Shown one piece after another: positions 46,871 to 55,588 of a stretch of 64,000 bases of DNA. How positions within the stretch are numbered: the first letter of the stretch is position 1; every line of letters starts with the position of its first letter. The notes under the pieces are model-generated. The model worked only from the letters and a program-made list of their open reading frames with translations, searched no databases and was not told where the DNA came from. Location: assembly GCF_014268885.2 (NCBI RefSeq), contig NZ_CP077095.1:3498501-3562500 (forward strand), written 5' to 3'. A program made the position numbers and the translations under genes. The stretch is from Pseudomonas xantholysinigenes. GTDB lineage: Bacteria; Pseudomonadota; Gammaproteobacteria; Pseudomonadales; Pseudomonadaceae.

Positions 46871-47947
46871 ATGAAAAGCACCTCGCATCCTCTGCGCTTC
46901 GATGCGATTTTCTGTGCGGTTTCCACGTCGCTGCTCCTGGCAACCCCGGTGGAAACCTTTGCCTATGACCTGCAGGAGGACGAGCCCTTCGCCCGCTTCC
47001 TGGAAACCCCCGAGGCGCCGCGCCTGGCGCTGGAGCCGCTGAGTGTCAGCGGCCTCAACCAGGGCATGCTCAACGCCTTTTCCCAATACATGGGCGAACG
47101 CCACGGCCCCGCGGCCCCCGACCTGGTCGCCAGCCAGTGGGCGCAATTCTTCCCCGGCGCGCCACGCCCCGGCGGCCAGGCACCGGCGCAGCTGGAGGCG
47201 CCCAGCCAGCAGTTGATGATCGGCCCCGACCTGTTCGTACGTGAAACCGCCTCCGGCAGCGTGCACCGGGCCGGGATCTTCGTCGGCCACAACAACCTGC
47301 AGAGCAGCTTCAACGGCATGCGCCCGCTGCTCGGCGACAAACAGCGCAACGCGGTGAACCTCAGCGGCGAGAGCCTGGGCGTGTACTGGAGCATGACCCA
47401 TGATCAAGGCTGGCACCTGGATGCCGTGGCCATGGGCACACGTATCGATGTCAACGGCCGCTCCCAGGCTGGTCAGCGGGTCGACGACAGCGGCCATGCG
47501 ATGACCTTCTCGGTGGAGGGCGGCTTCCCCATCAGCCTGGGCGGCGGCTGGGTAATCGAACCCCAGGCGCAGTTGATCAACCAGCAGTTCTTCCCCGGCA
47601 GCCAGGCGCAGGAAGAAACCCTGCAGGCCTTCGACAGCCAGCCCAGCTGGAGTGGCCGGGTCGGCGCCAAGCTGTCGGCGCGCTACGAAGTCAAGGGCAT
47701 GCCCATCGAGCCCTATGTGCGCACCAACGTCTGGTACGACTTCAGCAACGCCGACACGGTGAAGCTCGATCAGGTGGACAAGATCTCCAGCTCGCGCAGC
47801 TCAACGTCAGTCGACCTGGGCCTGGGCCTGGTGGCGCGGGTCACGCCGAACGTGGCTCTGTTCGTCAGCGCCGACTACAGCAGCGATGTGGATGACAATG
47901 ACCTCAACGGTTTGATTGGCAGCCTTGGGGTGCGGATGCGTTGGTAA
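46871..47947 (+). CDS. Autotransporter-type outer-membrane beta-barrel protein without passenger
   Basis: A 358-aa protein. The signal peptide ends near residue 31 (VETFA). About 100 residues of linker follow, then a full autotransporter barrel: 'RAGIFVGHNNLQSSFNG', 'LGVYWSMTHDQGWHLDAVAM', 'GFPISLGGGWVIEPQAQLIN', 'GRVGAKLSARYEV', 'PYVRTNVWYDFS' and a terminal 'SLGVRMRW' with the C-terminal aromatic. Normally such barrels carry a long passenger; here almost none is present. AACAGGAG lies before the ATG. Confidence 0.82.
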   Translation: MKSTSHPLRFDAIFCAVSTSLLLATPVETFAYDLQEDEPFARFLETPEAPRLALEPLSVSGLNQGMLNAFSQYMGERHGPAAPDLVASQWAQFFPGAPRPGGQAPAQLEAPSQQLMIGPDLFVRETASGSVHRAGIFVGHNNLQSSFNGMRPLLGDKQRNAVNLSGESLGVYWSMTHDQGWHLDAVAMGTRIDVNGRSQAGQRVDDSGHAMTFSVEGGFPISLGGGWVIEPQAQLINQQFFPGSQAQEETLQAFDSQPSWSGRVGAKLSARYEVKGMPIEPYVRTNVWYDFSNADTVKLDQVDKISSSRSSTSVDLGLGLVARVTPNVALFVSADYSSDVDDNDLNGLIGSLGVRMRW

Positions 47948-47957
47948 GCAGGCAAGG

Positions 47958-48130
47958 TGGTGCCTGGCGCAGGCTACGTCGGTGTTCGCGGGTGAACCGG
48001 CTCCCACAGGCATAGCGCATGGTTTGAGCCAAGCGTTCTGCTGTAGGAGCCAGCCTTGCTGGCGAACCAGGCGACGCGGTGCCTGGCACCGGCTATGCCG
48101 GTGTTCGCGGGTAAACCCGCTCCCAAAGGA
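47958..48130. repeat. REP cluster
   Basis: Two head-to-tail units, 47958-48010 and 48078-48130, each with a GCCTGGC..GGCTA.GTCGG/GCCGGTG stem and the 'GTTCGCGGGT' core. Between them is 'GTAGGAGCCAGCCTTGCTGG', a variant unit. Confidence 0.75.
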
Positions 48131-48168
48131 ATAGAGCGGGATTGAAGTGTTCCTGTTGCGCACTGCGC

Positions 48169-48747
48169 TCACGACCAGATCGACGCCTCGCTCCAGCCCA
48201 GCTCGGCAAAGTCATGCGCTCGCAGCAGCGCTTCTTCCTCGCAGAAAAACTCATCCAGTTGCGGTGGCTTGACCACAGTGTCGCTGAGCATCACATGCAC
48301 TTGCCCGCGATGGTGGATCTGGTGCTCGAACAGGTGCGAAAGCAAGCGCAACCGCTGCTCGCGCTGTACCCGCTCCGGTCGCACGATGCTCACGTAACGC
48401 GCCAGCTGATCATCGCGCAGCTGTCGGCAATAAGCGATCAAGCGCTGGTCGGCCTGGGCCTGCTGGGCTTGCAGGTCGGTGCAGGTAGTGAATGGCTGTT
48501 CCGGCTGGAAGAAGCGCTCGCCATCAGGGGCGGGAGCCTCGCCGCGCTGCTCGCACTCCAACGCGTCAAGGTAGAACCAGTCCACTGTCAGCAGGTGATT
48601 GAGGGTGGCCTTGATCGAGGGAAAGAAGCTGCAACGGGGGGCGACGAACTCGTCCTGGGTCAGTTGCAGGCAGGCCTTGTACAGGCGGTGGTTGGCCCAG
48701 CCATTGTTATAGGCCTGGGTTAGCAGGTGATGCGACAGCGGCTCCAT
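48169..48747 (-). CDS. DinB-family protein
   Basis: A 192-aa four-helix protein with the DinB metal-site histidines: 'SIKATLNHLLTVDWFYLDAL' (first His) and 'LLSHLFEHQIHHRGQVHVML' (HxxxH-type pair). The family binds Ni/Zn/Fe and includes thiol-dependent transferases. The start at 48747 has AAGGAG 7 nt upstream. It lies 11 nt downstream of zapE. Confidence 0.87.
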   Translation of the reverse strand: MEPLSHHLLTQAYNNGWANHRLYKACLQLTQDEFVAPRCSFFPSIKATLNHLLTVDWFYLDALECEQRGEAPAPDGERFFQPEQPFTTCTDLQAQQAQADQRLIAYCRQLRDDQLARYVSIVRPERVQREQRLRLLSHLFEHQIHHRGQVHVMLSDTVVKPPQLDEFFCEEEALLRAHDFAELGWSEASIWS

Positions 48748-48758
48748 GGTCGGCTCCT

Positions 48759-49859
48759 TCAGGCGAAGCGTTGCAGTTGCATCTCCCGTAGTCGGCTGAG
48801 GGTCCGCTGGTACGGGAACGCCAGATACCCTTGAGTGTAGAGTGCTTCCAGCGGCACCTCGGCTTCCAGGTACAGCGCCACGCGCCGGTCGTAGCATTCG
48901 TCGACCAGGGCGATGAAACGTCGCACGCTGTCATCCTTGGGCGCCAGGGTCGGCAACACACGGTCGCCGGCCGCGACCCGGGCGGCACCATCTTCGGTGC
49001 CGCGGGCGATGCGGCCTTCGCGCTGCTCGCCGCTCAAGCGCGGAATACCATCGACCAGGATCGCGCCGAAACGATCGCACAGGGCCATGAAGTCCATCGC
49101 CGCCAGCGGCTGTTCGCACAGGTCGGCAAAGCGACACCACACCGCCTGTTCGCAATAGCGCACCACCCGCAACTGCCGAGTCCCCAGTTGCAAGGGCTGG
49201 GTACTCCCCGGCGCCTGCCCGCTCAGTTGCTGGAACACCGCCTCCAGCGCACCTGGGCGTCCGGGCTCGGCGACCCAGTAGCGCTGATGCTGCACGCTGG
49301 GATGCAGGCGATGGTCCTGCTCACCGGCCACCGCCAGCACCTCCATATGCCGCTCGATGGCGGCGATGGCCGGCAGGAAGCGCTCGCGGTTGAAGCCGTC
49401 GCGGTACAACTGGTCGGGGGGCTGATTGGAGGTAGCGACAATCACCACGCCTTGGTCGAACAGCACCTGGAACAGGCGCCCGAGGATGATCGCATCGCCG
49501 ATGTCGCTGACGAACAGCTCGTCGAAACACAGCACGCGGATCTCGCCGGCAAGTTCCCGGGCCAGGGCCTTGAGCGGATCGGCGGTGCCCCCCAGCTGGA
49601 ACAGGCGGCGATGCACCCAGGCCATGAAATGATGAAAATGCTGGCGCCGGGATGGGATCGTCAGGCACCTGTGGAACAGGTCCATCAGCCAGGTCTTGCC
49701 ACGCCCGACTGGGCCCCAGAGGTACAGGCCTTGAGGTGACTGGCCCTGGTTCAGAGCATCGAAGCAGGCCTGCAGCGCGCTGACCGCGACCGCCTGGGCG
49801 GGGTCAGGAACGAAACCGTGTTCGCCAATAGCCTGATGGTAGAGGGATTCGGGAGTCAT
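48759..49859 (-). CDS. zapE: Cell division ATPase ZapE (AFG1 family)
   Basis: A 366-aa AAA-type ATPase. Walker A is 'GPVGRGKTWLMDLFH' and Walker B 'VLCFDELFVSDIGDA'. 'VIVATSNQPPDQLYRDGFNR' is the sensor region. Length matches ZapE, which associates with FtsZ at the septum. The start at 49859 (MTPESLYHQAIGEHGF) matches the family N-terminus; the frame continues upstream into REP sequence and lacks a better start. Confidence 0.9.
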   Translation of the reverse strand: MTPESLYHQAIGEHGFVPDPAQAVAVSALQACFDALNQGQSPQGLYLWGPVGRGKTWLMDLFHRCLTIPSRRQHFHHFMAWVHRRLFQLGGTADPLKALARELAGEIRVLCFDELFVSDIGDAIILGRLFQVLFDQGVVIVATSNQPPDQLYRDGFNRERFLPAIAAIERHMEVLAVAGEQDHRLHPSVQHQRYWVAEPGRPGALEAVFQQLSGQAPGSTQPLQLGTRQLRVVRYCEQAVWCRFADLCEQPLAAMDFMALCDRFGAILVDGIPRLSGEQREGRIARGTEDGAARVAAGDRVLPTLAPKDDSVRRFIALVDECYDRRVALYLEAEVPLEALYTQGYLAFPYQRTLSRLREMQLQRFA

Positions 49860-49899
49860 GGATGGGGCTACGGATGAAAACAGTATGGTACGACAGTAC

Positions 49900-50133
49900 C
49901 GGCCCTTCGCGGGTAAACCCGCTCCCACAGTGACCGCGCCGACTTCAGGCCATGCACTACACCTGTCCCGCGAAGTAAGCAACGCGGCGCCTGGCACCGG
50001 CTATGCCGGTGTTCGCGGCTGAAGCCGCTCCCACAGGGATCGCGCTAGCTTTAGCTTTAGCAGTTGAGCAAGACAGTTGCTCCCACAGCGACCGCGCGGA
50101 CCTGTGGGAGCGGGCTTACCCGCGAAGGGGCCA
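49900..50133. repeat. REP cluster with composite module
   Basis: Units at 49900-49930, 49986-50038 and, inverted, 50100-50130. The second module with 'TTGAGCAAGACAGTTGCTCC' is at 50040-50089, here with a doubled GCTTTA. It fills the gap between zapE and the sugar dehydrogenase. Confidence 0.8.
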
Positions 50134-50153
50134 TTGCAGGCCGGGAGAAAGCG

Positions 50154-51302
50154 CTAGCCTTCCTGCAACCCAACCTTGAGCAACATTCCGTCCTTTTCAT
50201 CCGTCAGCACGTACAGGTAGCCATCCGGCCCCACCCGCACATCGCGGATCCGCGCCTTCAGCTCGCCTAGCAGACGCTCTTCATGCACCACCTTGTCGCC
50301 CTCGAGTTGCAGACGAATCAGCTCCTGGGTGGCCAGGGCGCCAATGAACAGGTTGTGGTCCCAGGCCTTGAACGTCGGGCTGTCGTAGAACGCCATGCCA
50401 CTGATGCCCGGCGACTTCTCCCACACATGGTGCGGGTCGACCATGCCCTGGACATGCTTGCCCTTGGCCTCGGGAATCGGCAGCAACGAGTAGTTGATGC
50501 CATGGGTGGCGATCGGCCAACCGTAGTTCTTGCCAGGCTCGGGAATATTGATTTCGTCGCCACCGCGCGGGCCGTGCTCATGAGTCCAGAGCTTGCCAGT
50601 CCAGGGATTGAGCGCCGCCCCCTGCTGGTTGCGATGGCCGAACGACCAGATCTCGGGGCGCACATTGTCGCGGCCGACGAAGGGGTTGTCCTTGGGTACC
50701 TCGCCGTCAGGGAGGATCCGCACGATCTTGCCCTGCAGCTTGTCCAGGTCCTGGGCGGTGGCACGCTGGTTGTTCTCGCCCAGGGCGATGAACAGGTAGC
50801 CATCACGGTCGAACACCAGACGCGAGCCAAAATGGTTGCCTTCGGAAAGCTTGGGTAGCTGGCGGAAGATCACCGTGAAGTTCTCCAGCCGCGCCTGGTC
50901 CTGGGACAACTGCCCTCGACCGACCGCGGTCCCGGCCTTGCCATCCTCGCCCGCCTCGGCGAACGACAGGTAGACCGTGCGGTCCTTGGCGAACTCCGGT
51001 GACAACACCACATCGAGCAGGCCGCCCTGCCCCTCGGCCCACACCTTGGGCACGCCGGACAATGGCGGGCCGACCTTGCCCTCGGGGCTGACGATGCGCA
51101 GGTTGCCCGGGCGCTCGGTTACCAGGATCGACTTGCCATCCGGCAGGAATGCCAAGGCCCAGGGATTGCGCAGGCCATTGGCGAGGGTGCTGACGCTCAG
51201 TTGCCCTTCCTCGCTGGGGAAGGTCTGCTCGGGCGCGGCCTGGGCCAGCAGCGGAAACAGGCTGGCGGCGGCCAGGGTGATCAACCAGGTGCGTGGCGTC
51301 AT
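50154..51302 (-). CDS. Periplasmic PQQ-dependent sugar dehydrogenase (soluble aldose dehydrogenase type)
   Basis: A 382-aa secreted six-bladed propeller. Signal peptide residues 1-22. Conserved stretches: 'GLRNPWALAFLPDGKSILVT', 'GQGGLLDVVLSPEFA', 'NHFGSRLVFDRDGYLFIALG', 'FGHRNQQGAALNPWTGKLW' with 'THEHGPRGGDEIN', and 'PGISGMAFYDS'. Relatives (YliI/Asd) oxidise aldoses with PQQ and Ca2+. It ends 20 nt beyond a REP unit. The 106-aa secreted gene is 21 nt upstream. Confidence 0.88.
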   Translation of the reverse strand: MTPRTWLITLAAASLFPLLAQAAPEQTFPSEEGQLSVSTLANGLRNPWALAFLPDGKSILVTERPGNLRIVSPEGKVGPPLSGVPKVWAEGQGGLLDVVLSPEFAKDRTVYLSFAEAGEDGKAGTAVGRGQLSQDQARLENFTVIFRQLPKLSEGNHFGSRLVFDRDGYLFIALGENNQRATAQDLDKLQGKIVRILPDGEVPKDNPFVGRDNVRPEIWSFGHRNQQGAALNPWTGKLWTHEHGPRGGDEINIPEPGKNYGWPIATHGINYSLLPIPEAKGKHVQGMVDPHHVWEKSPGISGMAFYDSPTFKAWDHNLFIGALATQELIRLQLEGDKVVHEERLLGELKARIRDVRVGPDGYLYVLTDEKDGMLLKVGLQEG

Positions 51303-51323
51303 GCTCGGGTCCTTCGCAGGGGC

Positions 51324-51644
51324 TCACGGCACGCGTTGCGAGTCGCGCGGTGGGCGGGTGGGTTCCAGGTTCGGGGTCTGTTGCTCGCGGCGCAGGTTGT
51401 CGCCGTTGCCGATGCCGCGGTTGTCCAGGGTTGGCGGGCGCGGATTGGGCTGGGTGGATGGGCCACGCACCGGCGGCGTGGCCGGCACGCTGCCCTGGCG
51501 GCTGTTGGGGTTGGCACGCATGATCGGGCTGTTGTAGGGGTTGTTGCTGTCATTGGCGGCCACCGGCGGCACCGACAACGGCGCGGCCTGGAGCGGCAGG
51601 GCCAGCAACAGGCCAAGGGCCAGGGTTGGCAATGCGGGGTTCAT
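51324..51644 (-). CDS. Small secreted Pro/Asn-rich protein, function unknown
   Basis: A 106-aa protein with a signal peptide (TLALGLLLALPLQAAP). The mature part is low-complexity and disordered, with repeated Pro, Asn and Arg ('NSPIMRANPNSRQGSVPATP', 'LDNRGIGNGDNLRREQQ'). GGAGG lies upstream of the ATG. It is followed after 21 nt by the sugar dehydrogenase gene. No family recognised. Confidence 0.65.
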   Translation of the reverse strand: MNPALPTLALGLLLALPLQAAPLSVPPVAANDSNNPYNSPIMRANPNSRQGSVPATPPVRGPSTQPNPRPPTLDNRGIGNGDNLRREQQTPNLEPTRPPRDSQRVP

Positions 51645-51815
51645 GCTTCACCTCCGGTTCGAAAAGGCGCGCTCCAGGGTTGGATAGCCTAAGGCGCGCA
51701 GGGTTCGATACAACAGTGGGAATCGCCCCGGAGATGATTCCTGATGTTTCAGTATGGACCCCAGCCCAGCCTGCCCGGTGACCGGCCAGCTGCGGACACC
51801 GCGCTGTCTGGGTTG

Positions 51816-52895
51816 TCACTGGCGGCTTCGGAAAGCAGTCCACAGGCGGTTGCGCTGGCGCAGGTCGGCCAGGGCCATGCTGCGGTCGGCGAACAGCCGC
51901 TGGCGCACCTCGGCCGGCGGATAGATGTCCGGGTCGTTGCGGATCGCTTGGTCCACCAGCGGCGTGGCGGCCCGGTTGGCGTTGGCGAAGAACAGCGTAT
52001 TGGTCAGCGCCGCCACGGACTCAGGACGCAGCATGAAGGCAATGAACGCGCGGGCCGCCTCGGGGTGCGGGGCGTCCTTGGGGATCACCAGGTTGTCCTG
52101 CCACACCAGGGTGCCCTCGCGGGGGATCCGGTAGATCAGCTCGAACGACTTACCCGCACGTCGCGCCTGGTCGGCGGCCATGGCGGCGTCGCCGTTGTAG
52201 GTCAAGGCCAGGCACACACTGCCGTTGGCCAGATCGTTGATCTGCCGGCCATTGGCCACGTAGCTGATCGACGGCTGCAATTGCAGCAACAACTGCTGCG
52301 CCGCGTCCAGGTCAGCCTTGTTATGGCTGTAGGGATCCTTGCCCAGGTAGTTGAGGGCGACACCGATCACCTCCTGGGGCGAGTCGGGCATGGCGATGCC
52401 GCAGTCCTTGAGGCGGCCGGCGTATTCCGGCTTGAACAGCAGGTCGAGGCTGTCCAGCGGCACATCGCCCAGGCGCTGGCTCACCGCCTCGACATTCACC
52501 CCCAGGCCCAGGGTGCCCCAGGTGTAGGGTACGGCATGGCGATTGCCCGGATCGGCTTCAGCCAGCTTGGCCAGCAGGTCCGGGTCAAGGTTGGCATAGC
52601 CCGGCATCGCCTGCGCTTGCAAAGGCTGCAAGGCGCCAGCCTTGAGCGCTCGGGCCAGCACCGTGGTCGAGGGCACCACCACGTCATAGCCGCTGCCGCC
52701 GGTCAGCAGCTTGGTTTCCAGCACCTCGGTGGTGTCGAAGGTGTCGTAGCGGACCCTGTAGCCGGACTCCTTCTCGAAACGCTCGAGGATCTGCGGGGCG
52801 ACATAATCGGCCCAGCTATACAGGTTGACGACCTTCTCCTCGGCCTGCAGCGGCAGGACGATCAGCAGTGACAGCAGGCACAACGTGCGACGCAT
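51816..52895 (-). CDS. Polyamine-type extracellular solute-binding protein
   Basis: A 359-aa periplasmic binding protein of the PotD/PotF/SpuD family. Signal peptide residues 1-18 (LQAEEK). 'VNLYSWADYVAPQILERFEK' and 'YDTFDTTEVLETKLLTGGSG' with 'YDVVVPS' are characteristic, as is 'VPYTWGTLGLGVN'. No permease or ATPase gene is beside it, so it must share a transporter encoded elsewhere or act as a sensor. The ATG at 52895 has GAGG 8 nt upstream; an in-frame GTG at 52904 is possible. Confidence 0.87.
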   Translation of the reverse strand: MRRTLCLLSLLIVLPLQAEEKVVNLYSWADYVAPQILERFEKESGYRVRYDTFDTTEVLETKLLTGGSGYDVVVPSTTVLARALKAGALQPLQAQAMPGYANLDPDLLAKLAEADPGNRHAVPYTWGTLGLGVNVEAVSQRLGDVPLDSLDLLFKPEYAGRLKDCGIAMPDSPQEVIGVALNYLGKDPYSHNKADLDAAQQLLLQLQPSISYVANGRQINDLANGSVCLALTYNGDAAMAADQARRAGKSFELIYRIPREGTLVWQDNLVIPKDAPHPEAARAFIAFMLRPESVAALTNTLFFANANRAATPLVDQAIRNDPDIYPPAEVRQRLFADRSMALADLRQRNRLWTAFRSRQ

Positions 52896-53054
52896 GGCGG
52901 ACACCTCGGCTTGGGGGTGGATGCCGCCAGCATGCCGGCCGGGCTACATTGCAACAATGTGACGCCCGGACAGCTGCACGATCTCGCCCTGCACCTGCGG
53001 CGGCTGTTCGTCACTGTAGAGCAAGGCACCTACCCTCGCCAAACCCGCCCATGA

Positions 53055-55469
53055 TCAGTAGGCCAGGCTCCAGGTCAGCGTGTAGGTCCGCCCACGCCCT
53101 TGGTAGTCGTACAGGTACGCCGGCCCGTAGGTCGGCGCGTAGAACAGCGTCGCCCGCTGCCCCCACACGGTGCTGTATTGCTTGTCGAGCAGGTTCTGCA
53201 CACCGGCGCTGAAGGTGCCGAATGCGGTGTCCTGGCTGCCCAGCAAGTCGAAAGTGGTGTAGCCGTCGATCTGGTGATGGGCATCGTCGCGCAGGGTGAA
53301 GGCATGATTGGCCTGTAGCCGCGCGGTGCGGCCATCGCCCTTCCAGCCGACAAAGGCCGTTGCCTTGGACAGCGAGGCATAGCGAGCATCGCGCTTGATC
53401 CAGCCACCATCGGCGTCCTCCTCTTCGGAACGCACCAGGTGCAAGGTACCGCCGGTTTCCCAGCCGTTCTGGAAATAGCGGCTCAGTGCGCCCTCGAAGC
53501 CGAAGTCGCGGCGTTTCTGCTCCTCGACATCGATGGTCAGCGTGGCCGAATCGACGTTGATGACCTTGTCCGACCAGATGTAATACAGCGCCGCCTGGGC
53601 ATTCCAGTCGAGGTCCGCAAAGCGCCAGCCCAGTTCCACCTGGCGGCTCTTGATCCCCGCCAGCGGGTTGTCGCCCACCGACAGGCCCGGCTTGCCGTAG
53701 TACTTGGCCGGGTCCGGCAGTTCGAAGCCTTCGCCGTAGTTGCTCCACACCTGGTGACCGTTCTTGAAGTCGTAGATGGCGCCGAGGTTGTATAGGTTCA
53801 CCTGGTAGTCGTTGCTGCCACCGGGTACGGTCTTGAAGTCGCTGACCTCGACATCCATCTGCTGGCGCCGGGCGCCGCCGGACAGGGTCAGGTTATCGGT
53901 GACGTGCCAGTCCAGCTGGCTGTAGAACGACAGGCCATCGACCCGGTAGCTGGGGTAGCGCGGCGCCTTGCTCGCCTTGTCCAGGTCCAGGCCGCCGCTA
54001 CCGGACGAAACCCGCGCATCGAAGGTGGTCTGCTCGGCGTTGAAGCGCTCACGGTCGAGGTCGACGCCGTAGGTCAGCTTGAGGCTGTCCCACTGCTTGG
54101 CGAACAGGGCCTTGAGGCTGGAGACCTCGAAATTCTGCTGCGACGCGGCGAAGTACACGCCGCGCGACCCGGTGGGCTTGCCGGGGTTGTAATAAGGGAA
54201 CGGGTAGAAGTTGTCGTTTTCCTTGCGGTACGAGGCCTGCAGGTAGAAATCCTGGCCGAGCACAGCGCGGTGGTGGTAGTTGGCGTTCAGCAGCAGCCGC
54301 CGGGTACGTGGCTGCAGGTCGGATGAATAACCGCCGCGCAGCTCGGCGTCCTCAAGATCCGAGGGCGCGTTGTGGCGCAGGTTGGGGAAGTAGATACCGG
54401 TGCTGCCTTGGTTGCCGGAATCGTAGTACTGGGCCAGCAGGTCCAGGCTCTGCGCCTCGTTCAGGGCCAGGCCAAGGGTGCCGAGCACATCGACGCTGCG
54501 GTTGTACTGCAGGTCGGTCTGGGTGTTGTCGATGAAGATCTGCTCGCCGGCACCGTCATAGAATGCCTCGTTCTGCTCACCGGAAACCCCCAGGCGGGCG
54601 TTGACCCGTTCGTTGCCGCCACTGATCGACTGGGCAATACGGGTCGACAGGTCGTCACTGTTATTGAAGCCGCTGCTGGCGCCGAGCTGGGTTTCAAAGC
54701 GCAACGGCCCCGCCTCGCCTTTCTTGGTGACGATGTTGATGATGCCACCGGTGGCGCCGCCACCGTAGATGGCGCTGGCCCCGGACAGTACCTCGACCCG
54801 CTCGACGTTGAACGGCGAGATACTGTCGAACTGCCGTGACAGGCCGCGGGAGCTGTTCTGGCTGACGCCGTCGATCATCACCAGCACTTCGCGGCCACGC
54901 ATGTTCTGGCCGTAGTTGGTGCGCCCTTCCGGCGCCAGGTCCAGGCCCGGCACCAGCTTGCCGATAGCCTCCTTGAGGCTCACGCCACTGTCGATCTGCT
55001 CGCGCAACTGCTGCTGGTCGACCACCCAGACAGTCCCAGGGATCTCGCTGATCGCGGTGCTGGTGCGCGAGGCCACGCTGACTTCGATGGGTTTGAGGCT
55101 GACACTTTGCGGCGCTTGCGTCCGGCGCAGAGTGACCGTGCGCGCGTCGTCGAACTGATAGCTGACCCCGGTGCCGCCCAGCAGCAATTGCAACGCCTGC
55201 TCCAGGCTGTAGTGGCCGCTGAGCGCCGGCGCCTGCAGGTCGGCGACATCTGCGGTGGTGTACAGCAAGTGCAGCCCGGCCTGGTCGGCGAACGCGGTCA
55301 GGGCTTGGTCCAGCGGCTGGGCCGGCAGGTCGAGCGTCACCTGGCGGGCCTGAGCGTTGCCAACCGGGGCATCGGTGGCGGCCTCGACCAGCAACGGGCC
55401 GGCCAGCGTGGCCAGGGCGGTGCAGGACAGCAAGGCGTGTTTGAAGCGGTGCGGGAGCGTAGCTTTCAC
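53055..55469 (-). CDS. TonB-dependent ferric siderophore receptor, IutA-like, with N-terminal STN signalling domain
   Basis: An 804-aa outer-membrane receptor. Signal peptide to about residue 30. Residues 43-112 are a secretin/TonB short N-terminal domain ('LDLPAQPLDQALTAFADQAG'), as in receptors that signal to FecR. The plug ('GRTNYGQNMRGREVLVMIDG', 'GASAIYGGGATGGIINIVTK') and the end of the barrel ('STVWGQRATLFYAPTYGPAY', then 'YDYQGRGRTYTL') closely match E. coli IutA from memory, suggesting an aerobactin-type hydroxamate ligand. Standard IutA lacks the STN domain. The fecR- and fecI-type genes lie directly upstream. Terminal aromatic residue present. Confidence 0.88.
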   Translation of the reverse strand: MKATLPHRFKHALLSCTALATLAGPLLVEAATDAPVGNAQARQVTLDLPAQPLDQALTAFADQAGLHLLYTTADVADLQAPALSGHYSLEQALQLLLGGTGVSYQFDDARTVTLRRTQAPQSVSLKPIEVSVASRTSTAISEIPGTVWVVDQQQLREQIDSGVSLKEAIGKLVPGLDLAPEGRTNYGQNMRGREVLVMIDGVSQNSSRGLSRQFDSISPFNVERVEVLSGASAIYGGGATGGIINIVTKKGEAGPLRFETQLGASSGFNNSDDLSTRIAQSISGGNERVNARLGVSGEQNEAFYDGAGEQIFIDNTQTDLQYNRSVDVLGTLGLALNEAQSLDLLAQYYDSGNQGSTGIYFPNLRHNAPSDLEDAELRGGYSSDLQPRTRRLLLNANYHHRAVLGQDFYLQASYRKENDNFYPFPYYNPGKPTGSRGVYFAASQQNFEVSSLKALFAKQWDSLKLTYGVDLDRERFNAEQTTFDARVSSGSGGLDLDKASKAPRYPSYRVDGLSFYSQLDWHVTDNLTLSGGARRQQMDVEVSDFKTVPGGSNDYQVNLYNLGAIYDFKNGHQVWSNYGEGFELPDPAKYYGKPGLSVGDNPLAGIKSRQVELGWRFADLDWNAQAALYYIWSDKVINVDSATLTIDVEEQKRRDFGFEGALSRYFQNGWETGGTLHLVRSEEEDADGGWIKRDARYASLSKATAFVGWKGDGRTARLQANHAFTLRDDAHHQIDGYTTFDLLGSQDTAFGTFSAGVQNLLDKQYSTVWGQRATLFYAPTYGPAYLYDYQGRGRTYTLTWSLAY

Positions 55470-55486
55470 AAAAGAGCTTCCAGACA

Positions 55487-55527
55487 GTCGTAGGCGTTAG
55501 GGGTTGGCTGATCAGTGCCCCTACGAC
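55487..55527 (-). promoter_or_regulatory. Hairpin in the receptor leader
   Basis: GTCGTAGG (55487-55494) pairs with CCTACGAC (55520-55527). It lies 18-58 nt upstream of the receptor start within the 119-nt fecR-receptor gap, where a FecI-type promoter would be expected. It may be a terminator separating fecR or a leader structure. Confidence 0.35.
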
Positions 55528-55588
55528 GATCTGGCTGCGACGATCTTGCAGTGATGAATGAAAAAAATTTCGATTGCGCTTTACCGGC

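Noticed and set aside
52905..53054. A short plus-strand frame (GTG near 52958, stop near 53052) between the binding protein and the receptor
   Set aside because: It is about 30 codons, has no ribosome site and no recognisable similarity.
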